Shown: piece by piece, positions 56,701 to 64,000 of the stretch | Numbering within the stretch: position 1 is the first letter of the stretch | Layout of the letters: every line of letters starts with the position of its first letter | Source of the DNA: Semisulcospira habei | Taxonomy: Eukaryota; Mollusca; Gastropoda; Semisulcospiridae | DNA length: 64,000 nt | Assembly (NCBI GenBank): GCA_036245525.1 | Contig: BTPG01000005.1 | Location: 211,642,788 to 211,706,787, forward strand | Direction of reading: 5' to 3' | The notes under the pieces: generated by a model | What the model was told of the DNA's origin: nothing | Databases searched by the model: none | Seen by the model: the letters and a program-made list of their open reading frames with translations, nothing else | Translations under genes and position numbers: made by a program

Positions 56701-59556
56701 TTATCCACCTGACGCTTCACAAGTCGCGCCACCTCTACACCTGGCTGCACGCCTACCACCACGAACATGACGTCATGCATGCCCACGTGACCAACCAGCT
56801 GACGGTGGGGGAGAGGATCATGCTGGTATTGGCGGCTAACCAAGCGCTCAAAATCCTGTACAGGTTCATATGCCAACACGCTCATATATTAATTTCTTAA
56901 GCTTTGGGTGAACTCATTCAAAGGCTCCCTCATCAATAGCTGTGGAAGTGTCGTATAGCGGTACCGGAGGCAACGCTATTCGAAACTTCCGCAGCTGTTG
57001 ATGCGGGGCGCCTTGAATGAGTTAAAAGACATTTTCGGCTGTTCGATCTTTTCATCTATTGGTCAATGGCTCGCATTTGATTAGAAAATAGTAACGCCTG
57101 CCCTTTCGCAACGCGCACCGTTTGAGGGGTCAAGAGTTATTGTGTGAGGCAGTTGTGGATAAGTAGGATGGTATGAGGGTAGTGCCTGATTAGCTTGGCG
57201 TCAAGCCATTTCCCGCGGTCGTGCCTCGTCGCCCGCGGATCATAATAATCTGCGGCAATGGACAGTGAGGTCATGAATATCCAGGGTGCAGTGATCTTTC
57301 CCTTGTGCTTAGATTGCGGTACTTACACTGACCCGAAAACTGAGAAAAGAAGTTACGCGTGTTGTTCTGTGTTGCACAGTAAGGCGTTGAGCTGTGTGCT
57401 GGTGTGTGATTTTGGACCTTACAGCCGAAGGCTATAAGAACTAAACTCAGTCACACACACAAAAAAAACCGCTAAACGTTTAGGGCTAAACGTCTTCTCT
57501 TCTGTCCACCGCGAACCTGATCTCAAAGACGGGGCACCGAAATGAACAAATTTTAATAATAATAATGAGTATTTAATACATAGCTCTTAATTAAAAGCTA
57601 GAAGCGCTTCACAATCTGTACACACAAATAAAAATACAATGACGTTTGCACATAAACAAAATCCAATATAGGAACACACCACTTTTACAATGAACTAAAC
57701 AAGAATGCATACATAATATATTCTAATTAACATTCAGTCTAAACAACGAGGATTACAAAACTACAACTAAGGTATCAAACGCTGGCAGTTATTCAAAGCA
57801 AAACTTACAGAGGTGAGTTTTCAACGACTTCTTGAAGTCAGAGACAGACTCGCTGTTTCTGACCTCAAGAGGAAGTGTATTCCATAACACTGGGGCTTGA
57901 TAACAAAAATGTTTGGACACAAGGTACACACAACTTCTGTTTATCAGAAGAGGAGCGGAGCTCACGAGAGGGTGTATACACGTGCAGCAAAGAGGACAAG
58001 TATTCTGGGCTGGTGCCCAGATTAACATAACTTTGTATTGAATACGTGAGGACCCGGAACCTTTCAGGCGAGAGTCGAACGCTCTGCCACCGAGCCACAC
58101 ACCTCCCCAAGTTCACACAATTGGAGCCACACACCTCCCCAAGTCCACACAATTGGAGCCACACACCTCCCCAAGTTCACACAGTTGGAGCCACACACCT
58201 CCCCAAGTTCACACAATTGGAGCCACACACCTCCCCAAGTTCACACAATTGGAGCCACACACCTCCCCAAGTTCACACAATTGGAGCCACACACCTCCCC
58301 AAGTTCACACAGTTGGAGCCACACACCTCCCCAAGTTCATACAATTGGAGCCACACACCTCCCCAAGTTCACACAATTGGAGCCACACACCTCCCCAAGT
58401 TCACACAATTGGAGCCACACACCTTCCCAAGTTCATACAATTGGAGCCACACACCTCCCCAAGTTCATACAATTGGAGTCACACACCTCCCCAAGTTCAC
58501 ACAATTGGAGCCACACACCTCCCGAAGTTCACACAATTGGAGCCACACACCTCCCCAAGTTCACACAATTGGAGCCACACACCTCCCGAAGTTCACACAA
58601 TTGGAGCCACACACCTCCCCAAGTTCACACAATTGGAGCCACACACCTCCCGAAGTTCACACAATTGGAGCCACACATCTCCACAAGTTCACACAATTGG
58701 GGTTTAACGCCGAGCAGGCGACTAAAGCCATCTCACGGCGGGAAGGGCAACAGTCTGGTCAGGCAGATTAAAGGGAGAGGTCTTAAAACATGATGTTCGG
58801 CAAACAGTTTAACCCTTTTCATCCTGACGCATCCATTGCTTGAAATAAATTTGACTGATAGTTCAAGGGTGGTGCCAAAATAGCCGCTCGCGCCTCAGGC
58901 GGCAAGCTATTCTGGCACTACCCTTGAACTATCATAGACAAATTTATTTCAAGCCGGCAATGGATCCATCAGGCTGAAAAGGGCTAACTAAAAATGGTTG
59001 ATCTATCTCCTAATCTGTCATGTAGCCATCATAGGACAGTACAGAAATTTGTTAAAAAATCAGCCTCGGGCTGTATTGGGTTAAAGGTAATCTTAGCTAA
59101 AAAGTCGCACAGGTCAGTCGTACACGCCTACAGACTTCGGCAGTTCATAACAGGAGTTAGTTGCACGAGAGAGCTTAGTCCTGCGCCAGCCGCTAAGCAA
59201 GGTGCGCCGCTATATAGCGGCGCACCTTGCTTAGCGGCTGGCGCAGGCGGACTAAGCTCTTTCGTGCAACCGGCCCCAACACACGTCTAACCTTTCTCCC
59301 CCTGTGTTGCAGCCATCCGATGTCGCGTGCGGCCTTCGTGCCTGCCTTTGTCTTCCTGCTGACTGACAATCACAGCGGCTACGACCTGCCCTGGGGTCTA
59401 CAGCACCTCGTGCCGGGTCGCCTGATGGGCGGGCCGCGCGCACACCACGCGCACCACATGCTGGGCACGCGCTACTACCAGCCTTTCTTTACCCACTGCG
59501 ACCGGCTGCTGGAATGGTGGGAGGGCAGAGGTCCGCGCGGGGTCAAGGCCTGCTGA
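53327..59556 (+). CDS. Fatty acid hydroxylase/sterol desaturase superfamily protein, 4 coding exons
   Basis: Joining 53327-53779, 55317-55502, 56661-56863 and 59313-59556 gives 1,086 nt, 361 residues and TGA. Phases match (0, 0, 2) and all introns are GT-AG. The N-terminal 60 residues are Ser/Thr/Pro-rich. Hydrophobic segments at about 66-86, 115-138, 152-175 and 214-233 suggest a multi-pass endoplasmic-reticulum protein. Three His clusters are those of the di-iron superfamily: H229xxxH233, H243xxHH247 and H325xxHH329, with NHSGYDLP before the last. Known members use oxygen and an electron donor to hydroxylate or desaturate sterols or lipids. The substrate cannot be told. Length and order fit FAXDC2-like or sterol desaturase-like proteins. 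An upstream non-coding exon is possible. Confidence 0.85.
53885..54049. mobile_element. CCTCATGAG-family hairpin MITE in intron 1
   Basis: GAGACATAAATCCTCATGAG pairs with a shortened GAGGGTTTATGTCTC arm. The right end is CAGTTAAGGGGTTAA; the left is decayed. Confidence 0.65.
54435..54515 (+). mobile_element. tRNA-derived SINE head in intron 1
   Basis: TTGGTGCAGTGGT (A box, 54445-54457) and GGTTCGAAACC (B box, 54486-54496) lie about 30 bp apart. No complete tRNA cloverleaf is formed. The body may extend to about 54700. Confidence 0.55.
54856..55017. repeat. Palindrome with a 21-bp tandem repeat in the loop
   Basis: GCCTACAAGCCCTTGAGTAC and GTACTCATAGGCTTGTAGGC pair at the ends. The loop has three copies of GTTTGCCTGTGGCTATCAGTG. 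Confidence 0.75.
55035..55165 (-). repeat. Interspersed repeat shared with 33343-33480
   Basis: GTTTATTACTTTGCAAAATA and ATCAGATCAAAACAAGCCAC match the other copy. An (AT)n run lies inside. Confidence 0.6.
55200..55280. mobile_element. 81-bp TTAA hairpin MITE next to exon 2
   Basis: One palindrome from TTAACTCATTGGAGACG to CGTCTCCAATGAGTTAA with the centre CGCGGCGAATCGCCGCG. It ends 36 bp before exon 2. Confidence 0.85.
55317..55502 (+). CDS. Hydroxylase coding exon 2
   Basis: The acceptor is CTCCTCTCTTTTGCAG and the donor GAG before GTTCGAGT, which is weak after GT. It encodes residues 152-213 (TVFGIIINAVVY to VAQLAYE). Confidence 0.75.
55557..55655. repeat. Hairpin, CTTAGTCCTGCGCC family, in intron 2
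   Basis: GAGCCCAGTCCTGCGCAAGC and GGCGCAGGACTAAGCTC pair, with the inner stem TGCTCCG-TTATAG-CGGAGCA. It starts about 55 bp after exon 2. Confidence 0.7.
55738..55822. repeat. Hairpin with an extra arm copy
   Basis: AAACACGCTTAGAAAAGACG is followed by its complement CGTCTTTTCTAAGCGTGTTT and then by a second copy of that arm (CGTCTTTTCTAAACGTGTTT). Confidence 0.75.
55925..55990. repeat. Degenerate hairpin, GGTCTGTGATTTT family
   Basis: TTGATCTGTGATTTTGAACC pairs loosely with AGGTCCTAATTAGAGATCGG. Confidence 0.5.
56661..56863 (+). CDS. Hydroxylase coding exon 3
   Basis: The acceptor is TTTTTATGTTTCAG and the donor CAG before GTTCAT. It encodes residues 214-280 plus two bases of Ser281 and carries the first two His boxes (HLTLH and HAYHHEH). 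Confidence 0.8.
56909..57025. mobile_element. Hairpin MITE, CGACACTTCCGC family, in intron 3
   Basis: TGAACTCATTCAAAGGCTCC and GCGCCTTGAATGAGTTAA form the ends. The inner stem is GGAAGTGTCGTATAGCG against CGCTATTCGAAACTTCC. The left TTAA is now TGAA. Confidence 0.75.
57060..57398. other. Intronic sequence with a trace of a GCTTGGCGCC MITE
   Basis: GAGGGTAGTGCCTGATTAGC and TTGGCGTCAAGCC at 57174-57210 look like a shortened MITE core. Otherwise nothing was recognised. Confidence 0.45.
57399..57462. repeat. Hairpin, GGTCTGTGATTTT family
   Basis: GCTGGTGTGTGATTTTGGAC pairs imperfectly with AACTCAGTCACACAC. Confidence 0.5.
57545..58045 (-). mobile_element. L2-like LINE 3' fragment, antisense in intron 3
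   Basis: The minus strand reads SIQSYVNLGTSPEYLSSLLH, VYTPSRELRSSSDK, then APVLWNTLPLEVRNSESVSD and FKKSLKTHL. A 3' UTR ends in GAAGCGCTTCTAGC and an (ATT)n tail. Frameshifted and truncated. Confidence 0.75.
58040..58105 (-). mobile_element. tRNA-like head antisense to the gene
   Basis: The minus strand has TGGCTCGGTGG (A-box-like, 58087-58097) and GGTTCCGGGTCC (weak B box, 58050-58061), then joins the L2-like fragment. The first bases of this head are also part of the minisatellite unit. Confidence 0.45.
58092..58700. repeat. 32-bp minisatellite, about 19 copies
   Basis: The unit is built of GAGCCACACACCTCCCCAAG and TTCACACAATTG. Because 32 is not a multiple of three, all three forward frames are open and give the same repeating peptide shifted in phase. 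These frames are not genes. Confidence 0.9.
58703..58743 (+). repeat. Short interspersed repeat (GGTTTAACGCCGAGCAGG)
   Basis: GGGGTTTAACGCCGAGCAGG and ACTAAAGCCATCTCACGGCG match the copies at 38926 and 48187. Confidence 0.65.
58809..58987. mobile_element. GCTTGGCGCC-core MITE with different, longer arms
   Basis: It starts TTAACCCTTTTCATCCTG and ends CAGGCTGAAAAGGGCTAA. The outer arms (CCATTGCTTGAAATAAATTT against AAATTTATTTCAAGCCGGC) are unlike those of the other members, while the core AAGGGTGGTGCC is the same. Confidence 0.75.
59160..59270. mobile_element. 111-bp near-perfect hairpin beside exon 4
   Basis: GTTGCACGAGAGAGCTTAGT and ACTAAGCTCTTTCGTGCAAC form the ends, and GGTGCGCCGCTATATAGCGG the centre. 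It ends 42 bp before exon 4. Related to 55557-55655. Confidence 0.8.
59313..59556 (+). CDS. Hydroxylase coding exon 4
   Basis: The acceptor is CCCCCTGTGTTGCAG. It completes Ser281 and encodes HPMSRAAFVPAF, NHSGYDLPW, the third His box HHAHH and the end GVKAC. No AATAAA is seen within about 100 bp of the stop. Confidence 0.85.
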
Positions 59557-60260
59557 TGACGTAGTGACCTAGACGCTTCGTAATGAAATTGAAAAGCTTT
59601 ATTTGTCACATGTTTTGCCTTATTGGGTGTCTGTTTTTGCTCTGTTGAAAGCCATCTGCCTCATGGCGGGCTTTGATTCCTAACTTCGGGTTCTCAATGT
59701 TGTCTTGCTTCCGCTAAGCCCTGTCTACCCTTCTCTTCACAACTGCACAACTACTAAAGGTTTCCCACTGCCTTTGGCGCGTAACGGAAGGAACTGACCT
59801 GCCTAGCAGACAGACTTTCAGTTTACGACATTTGAACGTCATCATTACGGTGGCCCCTTTTTTTCCGGGCGGAATTATTGTAAGATATATTCTAAGGACA
59901 TTTATAAAGGTGAGGTTGTGATCTAGTGACCCTTTACAACAGAGTAGGTCACTTGAAAGAACTATGAACAGAAAAAACTATGAACAGAATGAACTATGAA
60001 CAGAATGAACTATGAACTGAAAGATCTATGAACAAAAAAGAACTATGAACAGAGAGAACTATGAACAGAGACTGAATAGGTTTAGCTCCATACGCAAAAG
60101 ACCATTTCTGTTGGGTTTTTTTTGTTGTTGTTTTGTTTGTTTGTTTGCAGGATTTTGCATATGAGCATTCAGTGGGCCTACTGGTTACGTATCCAAATGA
60201 TAGTTGGATATGCCAACCAAAGCTACAAAGAAAGAAAGAAAGAAATAATCTATTTTGTCT
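59557..60260. other. Downstream of the hydroxylase gene, no gene seen
   Basis: Contains the presumed 3' UTR. At 59960-60070 there is a loose tandem repeat of GAACTATGAACAGA. Confidence 0.5.
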
Positions 60261-60344
60261 TTAACTCTGAAACTGCCAGAACTAAATGACTTCCATTCCG
60301 GCTATAGAACAGAGAATGGACGTCATTTGATTCTGAGAGTTTAA
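60261..60344. mobile_element. 84-bp TTAA hairpin element
   Basis: TTAACTCTGAAACTGCC and ATTCTGAGAGTTTAA are inverted ends. The inner AATGACTTCCATTC pairs with GAATGGACGTCATTT. Confidence 0.7.
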
Positions 60345-60930
60345 GAGCTAGTATGGCGGCCTGTCTTCTCTGGGGTTACAAGCGTGAAGCGGATGTTTGC
60401 GTGAAGCAGGGATGAATGAAATACCATTTTCATTTCGCTTCTGTGACCGTTTTCACAAATCATACCATCCACAAGATCATTCCAACAAACCGTCCAAGTC
60501 GGAGTGGTCCAGAGTGCATTGCAGCAGGAACCGACTTAGTTCCAGATCTGTCAGTGTTATTCATTCCTTGCATGCGTCATGTACATTCTTTATCAGGAAT
60601 AATATTTTTGTGCTATATTTTGTGCTATATTTTGTGCTATATTTTGTGCTATATTTTTAAAGTATTCTTCACGAGGAACGCAGAAGACAAACCATTTACG
60701 AGAATATTGTTGTAATACAGTAATGTTCATTGTATTACGATGATAAGCAAGGTTTTCACGCAGGTGGTTTGTTAGTCTCTTGCTTTCTTGATCAATCAGA
60801 TCAAAAGAGTTATTGCGATGAGTTAAATCTTTCCTGCTGTCGCCGAGACGTTAAAGCACTCAACCTAAGATCAAAACTCATCCCCGTTATGTGTGTGTGG
60901 TCATATAAAGACCATATACCAGTTCACGAG
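60345..60930. other. No gene recognised
   Basis: Includes four tandem copies of TTGTGCTATATTT at about 60609-60655. Short frames here show no family features. Confidence 0.45.
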
Positions 60931-60942
60931 CTAGATTGACCA

Positions 60943-61030
60943 AAGTAGTTCAAGGGTGGTAACAGAATAGCTTGGCGCCTAGAGGCGCCAAGCTGTTCTG
61001 GCACCACCCTTGAACTGTCACGGTCGATCT
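60943..61030. mobile_element. GCTTGGCGCC-family hairpin
   Basis: TTCAAGGGTGGTAACAGAAT, AGCTTGGCGCCTAGAGGCGC and the complementary right arm. The outer ends have decayed. Confidence 0.7.
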
Positions 61031-61304
61031 TTGTGCTACTGGCGTGTATCAGGACTGAAAGGTGTGGGCGCCAAGCTAGTCAAGTCAAGCAGCAACCTTG
61101 AGCTATCACGGTGTGTTGCTACTGTCGTGTGAGGAGGGAATCGTGGATGCAAAGTACAAACAATTTACAACCTGATGTCTTCAAAATAATTGTTGACGCG
61201 GATCAGAATGTCACGGTTTTTTTCCCCAGCGACGAAATTAGTTTGGATTAAACCCTTCACTTCCGAGAAAAAGTGAACACAACCGGTTGCAAGCGACATA
61301 AATC

Positions 61305-61380
61305 CTCATAATAAATAATAATAATAATAATACATGGTATTTATATGGCGCATTTCTCATATTTATAATATAACTCGATG
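61305..61380 (-). mobile_element. L2-like LINE/SINE 3' tail in a CCTCATGAG hairpin
   Basis: On the minus strand it ends GGCGCCATATAAATACCATG-like sequence and (TTA)n. It sits just after CGACATAAATCCTCAT, the left arm of a CCTCATGAG-family hairpin. Confidence 0.5.
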
Positions 61381-61394
61381 CGCAGACGAAAACC

Positions 61395-61475
61395 ACACAC
61401 ACACATACGCACGCACGCACGCACAGAGAGAGAGAGAGAGAGAGTCTGCAGGGAGGGGGGGGGGGGGGGGGGTGT
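61395..61475. repeat. (AC)n, (GA)n and poly-G
   Basis: Short AC and CGCA runs, about 20 bp of GA and an 18-bp G run. Confidence 0.85.
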
Positions 61476-61572
61476 ACAGAAATACCGTAGAGATTACACG
61501 ACTGCGAGACAAAGTAAGTTTTTAAACCCTTTGCTTTGAACTGCGACAGGGTGGAAGCATTTCTCAGCTCGG

Positions 61573-61640
61573 CAAGAGGCATAGATCCTCATGAGCCCCC
61601 GCAGTCGCGGGGGCTCATGAGGATCTATGCCTCTTGCAGT
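61573..61640. mobile_element. CCTCATGAG-family hairpin, perfect
   Basis: AAGAGGCATAGATCCTCATG and CATGAGGATCTATGCCTCTT are exact complements around CCCCCGCAGTCGCGGGGG. Confidence 0.8.
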
Positions 61641-61814
61641 CGGCAAGGAAGCAAAAGCGTGGGCTCATGAGGATGTATGTCTCTGGCGGAGACCAGTTTC
61701 AATCCGTGTTCGTTGCACGATTGTTGCTTTTGGTCGTTGAATGAACCAACATACATCAGAAGCGAAACGTGCGCACAGTGACAGGGAAGGTGTTAAACTG
61801 GCGTACGTCGTTCA

Positions 61815-62032
61815 TTAACTCATTCTACCCCAGACACACCACAGCAAAATAGGGATCGACCAGGATAGTTCTAGGGTGACGCCAGAATAGCTTGGCGCCT
61901 ATGGGCGCCAAGCTATTCTGGCACCACCCTTGAACCGCCTATCATGGTCGATCTGTGTCCTGCGCTGCAATGCAGTCTTCAGAGGGCAACGGCACAATCT
62001 GGGGATTTCGGTGTTGGGGTGCAATGAGTTAA
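61815..62032. mobile_element. TTAA hairpin MITE, GCTTGGCGCC core, TTCTACCCC ends
   Basis: It starts TTAACTCATTCTACCCC and ends GGGGTGCAATGAGTTAA. The core loops on TATG. Orientation of the arms is reversed relative to 25495-25708. Confidence 0.8.
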
Positions 62033-62257
62033 ACATACGCAAGTCAGATTTAGGTTAAGAAAACAAACTGCGCGTCTTGTCACGCAAATACCGAGTGGAT
62101 GCAAAGCCCGGTCAAAAGTGCGATATTGCATGTTTGTCCGGGCTTTTACTCCACTGTTTTCGTGGAAGCACGTGCCGTTTTGTCGCACCTCTGCTTTCTG
62201 AATGTCTATTGTGTGGGCGTCATGATATCCGACGAAGGAATGATAGGAAACTGACGA

Positions 62258-62470
62258 TTAACCCAATTAGCCCCGAGTCCCTACAACAGGAGATTGATGG
62301 ACCATGATAATTCAAGGGTAGTGTCAGATTGGCTTGGCGCCTGAAGGCGCCAAGCTAATCTGACACTACCCTTGAATTATCATGGTCCATCAATCCCCTG
62401 CAACTGGTACATAGTCGTTAGGCAACACCTCCACACTTTGAGAAATGGGACCTTGGGGCTACAAGGGTGA
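62258..62470. mobile_element. GCTTGGCGCC-family MITE
   Basis: It starts TTAACCCAATTAGCCCCG and ends GGGGCTACAAGGGTGAA. The core hairpin is perfect around TGAA. Confidence 0.8.
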
Positions 62471-62592
62471 ACTAACAGAGATGATATCGAACGCTTACAA
62501 TTTATTTTCTGTTAACTTCCAGTTTTGTGAAGTATTTGCACAAAATATTACTCTTATTTATAATTATATTGTATGTTTCACTAAGTTGTTGT

Positions 62593-62940
62593 TAATAATA
62601 ATAATAATTAATAATTACGGTATTTATAATGCGCTTATCTTCGTTCGCGAAGTCAAGCCAAGAGATCTTATAATAATTATAACTCTAAGCGCGCACTCAC
62701 AACTCGCGCACACATGCGCACGCTTTTGACAATGGCTCGCGTACCATAAATACATTACGACAGGGTCAGCTTGGGGTGGGGAGTGTGGTGATATAGTTCT
62801 AGAACTGTTGAAAGAGGTGGGTTTTGAGGGCGGACTGGAAGGAGGAGAGAGAGAGAGTGTTTCTGACGGAGAGATAGTGGGAGGGTGTTCCAGGTGGATG
62901 GACCGTACACGGAGAAGGAGCGGGGGCGAAAGTGCTGAGT
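62593..62940 (-). mobile_element. L2-like LINE 3' fragment with a 23-bp insertion
   Basis: It is the reverse complement of the element at 32330-32630, with the ORF2 end (TWNTLPLSVR-type region at 62810-62940) and the (ATT)n-type tail. Confidence 0.75.
62642..62664 (+). mobile_element. 23-bp RTE-like LINE 3' end
   Basis: CGTTCGCGAAGTCAAGCCAA plus GAG equals the 3' terminus of the LINE at 8966 and 47170. ATCTT flanks it on both sides (62637-62641 and 62665-62669). Confidence 0.7.
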
Positions 62941-62969
62941 TTATTCACAACGTACTTGTTCGCATTGTG

Positions 62970-63060
62970 GAGTGCTGGGTAGCTCAGGCAGTAGCGTGTT
63001 CGACTCTCAACCGAGTGTCGTGGGTTCGAACCCAGCTGGGGTCAACATTTGGACAGACCT
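62970..63060 (+). mobile_element. tRNA-derived SINE head
   Basis: GTAGCTCAGGCAGTAGCG (A box, about 62980-62996) and GGTTCGAACCC (B box, 63023-63033). The ends do not pair as a tRNA acceptor stem. The body may extend to about 63180. Confidence 0.55.
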
Positions 63061-63346
63061 CTTTCCGCCGGTCAACCTTATTTGAAATCACCTTCGTGAT
63101 GCACAACGACGTTAATTCCGAAACGTTTAACGTTTCGTTTGTATACTCTTTTGGAGAGGGCAGTATTTTATTGCAGAGTTGACGCACGCTGGTTGTCTGC
63201 CTCGACTGCTATACAGCAATCGAGGGAGTGAACCAATGCGGGGTTGATGTTCTGGCATGTTTTACTGGAGGTCATTTTCTTGTGTTCATGAAAATCCTTA
63301 CAGTTTATCATTCACAGTATGCATTGTACAGAATGTTCGTATGACC

Positions 63347-63404
63347 CAAGTGCGCAAAAGGCCATCGAGCCGACGTCGGTCCGATGGCCTTTTGCGCATT
63401 GGGA
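63347..63404. mobile_element. Hairpin, AATGCGCA family
   Basis: AGTGCGCAAAAGGCCATCG pairs with CGATGGCCTTTTGCGCATT around AGCCGACGTCGGTC. Confidence 0.75.
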
Positions 63405-63487
63405 TTCACCATGTTAAATAATATATTGAACTCCGATTTTGTCTGTTTTATCTTTAATTGTCGTCTCTTGTGTTTTTCACGTGACAA

Positions 63488-63494
63488 ACACACA

Positions 63495-63561
<67 letters not shown>
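63488..63561. repeat. (AC)n microsatellite
   Basis: About 72 bp of AC. Confidence 0.9.
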
Positions 63562-63563
<2 letters not shown>

Positions 63564-63605
63564 GTATGGGACTGTATTTCTGTTAAAGCGTCATAAATGT
63601 GTTCC

Positions 63606-63753
63606 TTAAAGCCTTGACTGTTACTGACGATACAATTCGGCGGAAAAGACGCGTAACTGCGTGACTCACAACTACGTAACTGCGTGACTCACAACTACGT
63701 AACTGCGCGTCTTTACCGCCGAACGGTATCGTCAGTAACAGCTACAGGGTTAA
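63606..63753. mobile_element. 148-bp TTAA hairpin with tandem repeats in the loop
   Basis: It starts TTAAAGCCTTGACTGTTACTG and ends CAGTAACAGCTACAGGGTTAA. The loop has 2-3 copies of ACGTAACTGCGTGACTCACA. Confidence 0.75.
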
Positions 63754-63938
63754 CGGGTACAGTGCATGATGAGTCTGCATGGACACAAGACAGAACCGTC
63801 GTCTGGATTTGTTGGCTGTCTTGATTTGTTCACTCACTGAGCACTAAGGTTAAAGACACACTTGTCCCGCAGCAGGCAGTCCTGGAGCTAGACTGACCAG
63901 GATAATTCAAGAATGGAGCTGTTCTGGCATTTCCCCAA

Positions 63939-64000
63939 TGCGCAAAAGGTCATGGAGCCAACGTCGGCCGCTGTTGGCCCGCGCACGTTCGTGCGCGGGC
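63939..64000. mobile_element. AATGCGCA-family hairpin running off the window
   Basis: CCCAATGCGCAAAAGGTCAT is the left arm. A second, perfect GC-rich hairpin (GCCCGCGCAC, GTTC, GTGCGCGGGC) lies at 63977-64000. The right arm of the larger hairpin is outside the window. Confidence 0.6.

Noticed and set aside
58092..58700. Possible CRISPR-like array of 32-bp repeats
   Set aside because: Units are directly adjacent with no spacers, and the genome is eukaryotic.
58046..58793. Three long overlapping frames encoding a repetitive His/Pro/Ser protein
   Set aside because: They are the 32-bp minisatellite read in three phases. The same peptide in every frame shows it is a repeat effect.
60397..60939. 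Short plus-strand frames downstream of the hydroxylase
   Set aside because: They contain a short tandem repeat and show no family motif, and no splice partner was found.
62970..63060. A functional tRNA gene
   Set aside because: A and B boxes are present, but the acceptor ends do not pair and the anticodon stem has mismatches. A SINE head is more likely.

Overview
This is a repeat-dense stretch of an animal nuclear genome. Evidence is a four-exon gene with GT-AG introns, several LINE retrotransposons, tRNA-derived SINE heads, dozens of short foldback transposons and very long microsatellites. A mollusc or other lophotrochozoan is my best guess. It rests on the mix of LINEs with an esterase ORF1, RTE-like LINEs and TTAA hairpin elements, and it is an inference rather than an identification.

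About 2.1-21.7 kb is a same-strand train of CR1/L2-type LINEs joined by (CT)n microsatellite. LINE-A has an esterase ORF1 and a frameshifted ORF2 broken by another LINE. It is followed by a truncated copy of LINE-C, then LINE-B with an intact 946-codon ORF2, then a fused LINE-A fragment plus LINE-C with an open ORF2. Each 3' end carries a small stem-loop, AATAAA, a short tandem repeat whose unit ends in TCA (or TC at the junction), then (CT)n. The stem shows compensatory changes between families.

About 21.7-53 kb is intergenic. It holds many TTAA-bounded near-perfect hairpins (piggyBac-like MITEs in several families), elements with CAG...CTG ends and 5-bp target duplications, two TA-flanked elements, L2 and RTE fragments with clear target-site duplications, satellites and microsatellites. 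No intact host gene was seen there.

About 53.3-59.6 kb is the only convincing host gene. Its four coding exons encode a 361-residue membrane protein of the fatty acid hydroxylase/sterol desaturase superfamily with all three histidine boxes. Its introns hold hairpin elements lying 36 and 42 bp upstream of two splice acceptors, an antisense L2 fragment and a 32-bp minisatellite. About 59.6-64 kb returns to hairpin elements, a SINE head and an antisense L2 fragment carrying a 23-bp LINE insertion.

The LINE genes work together as ORF1 (nucleic-acid binding/esterase) and ORF2 (endonuclease plus reverse transcriptase). The hairpin elements encode nothing and would depend on a transposase outside the window.
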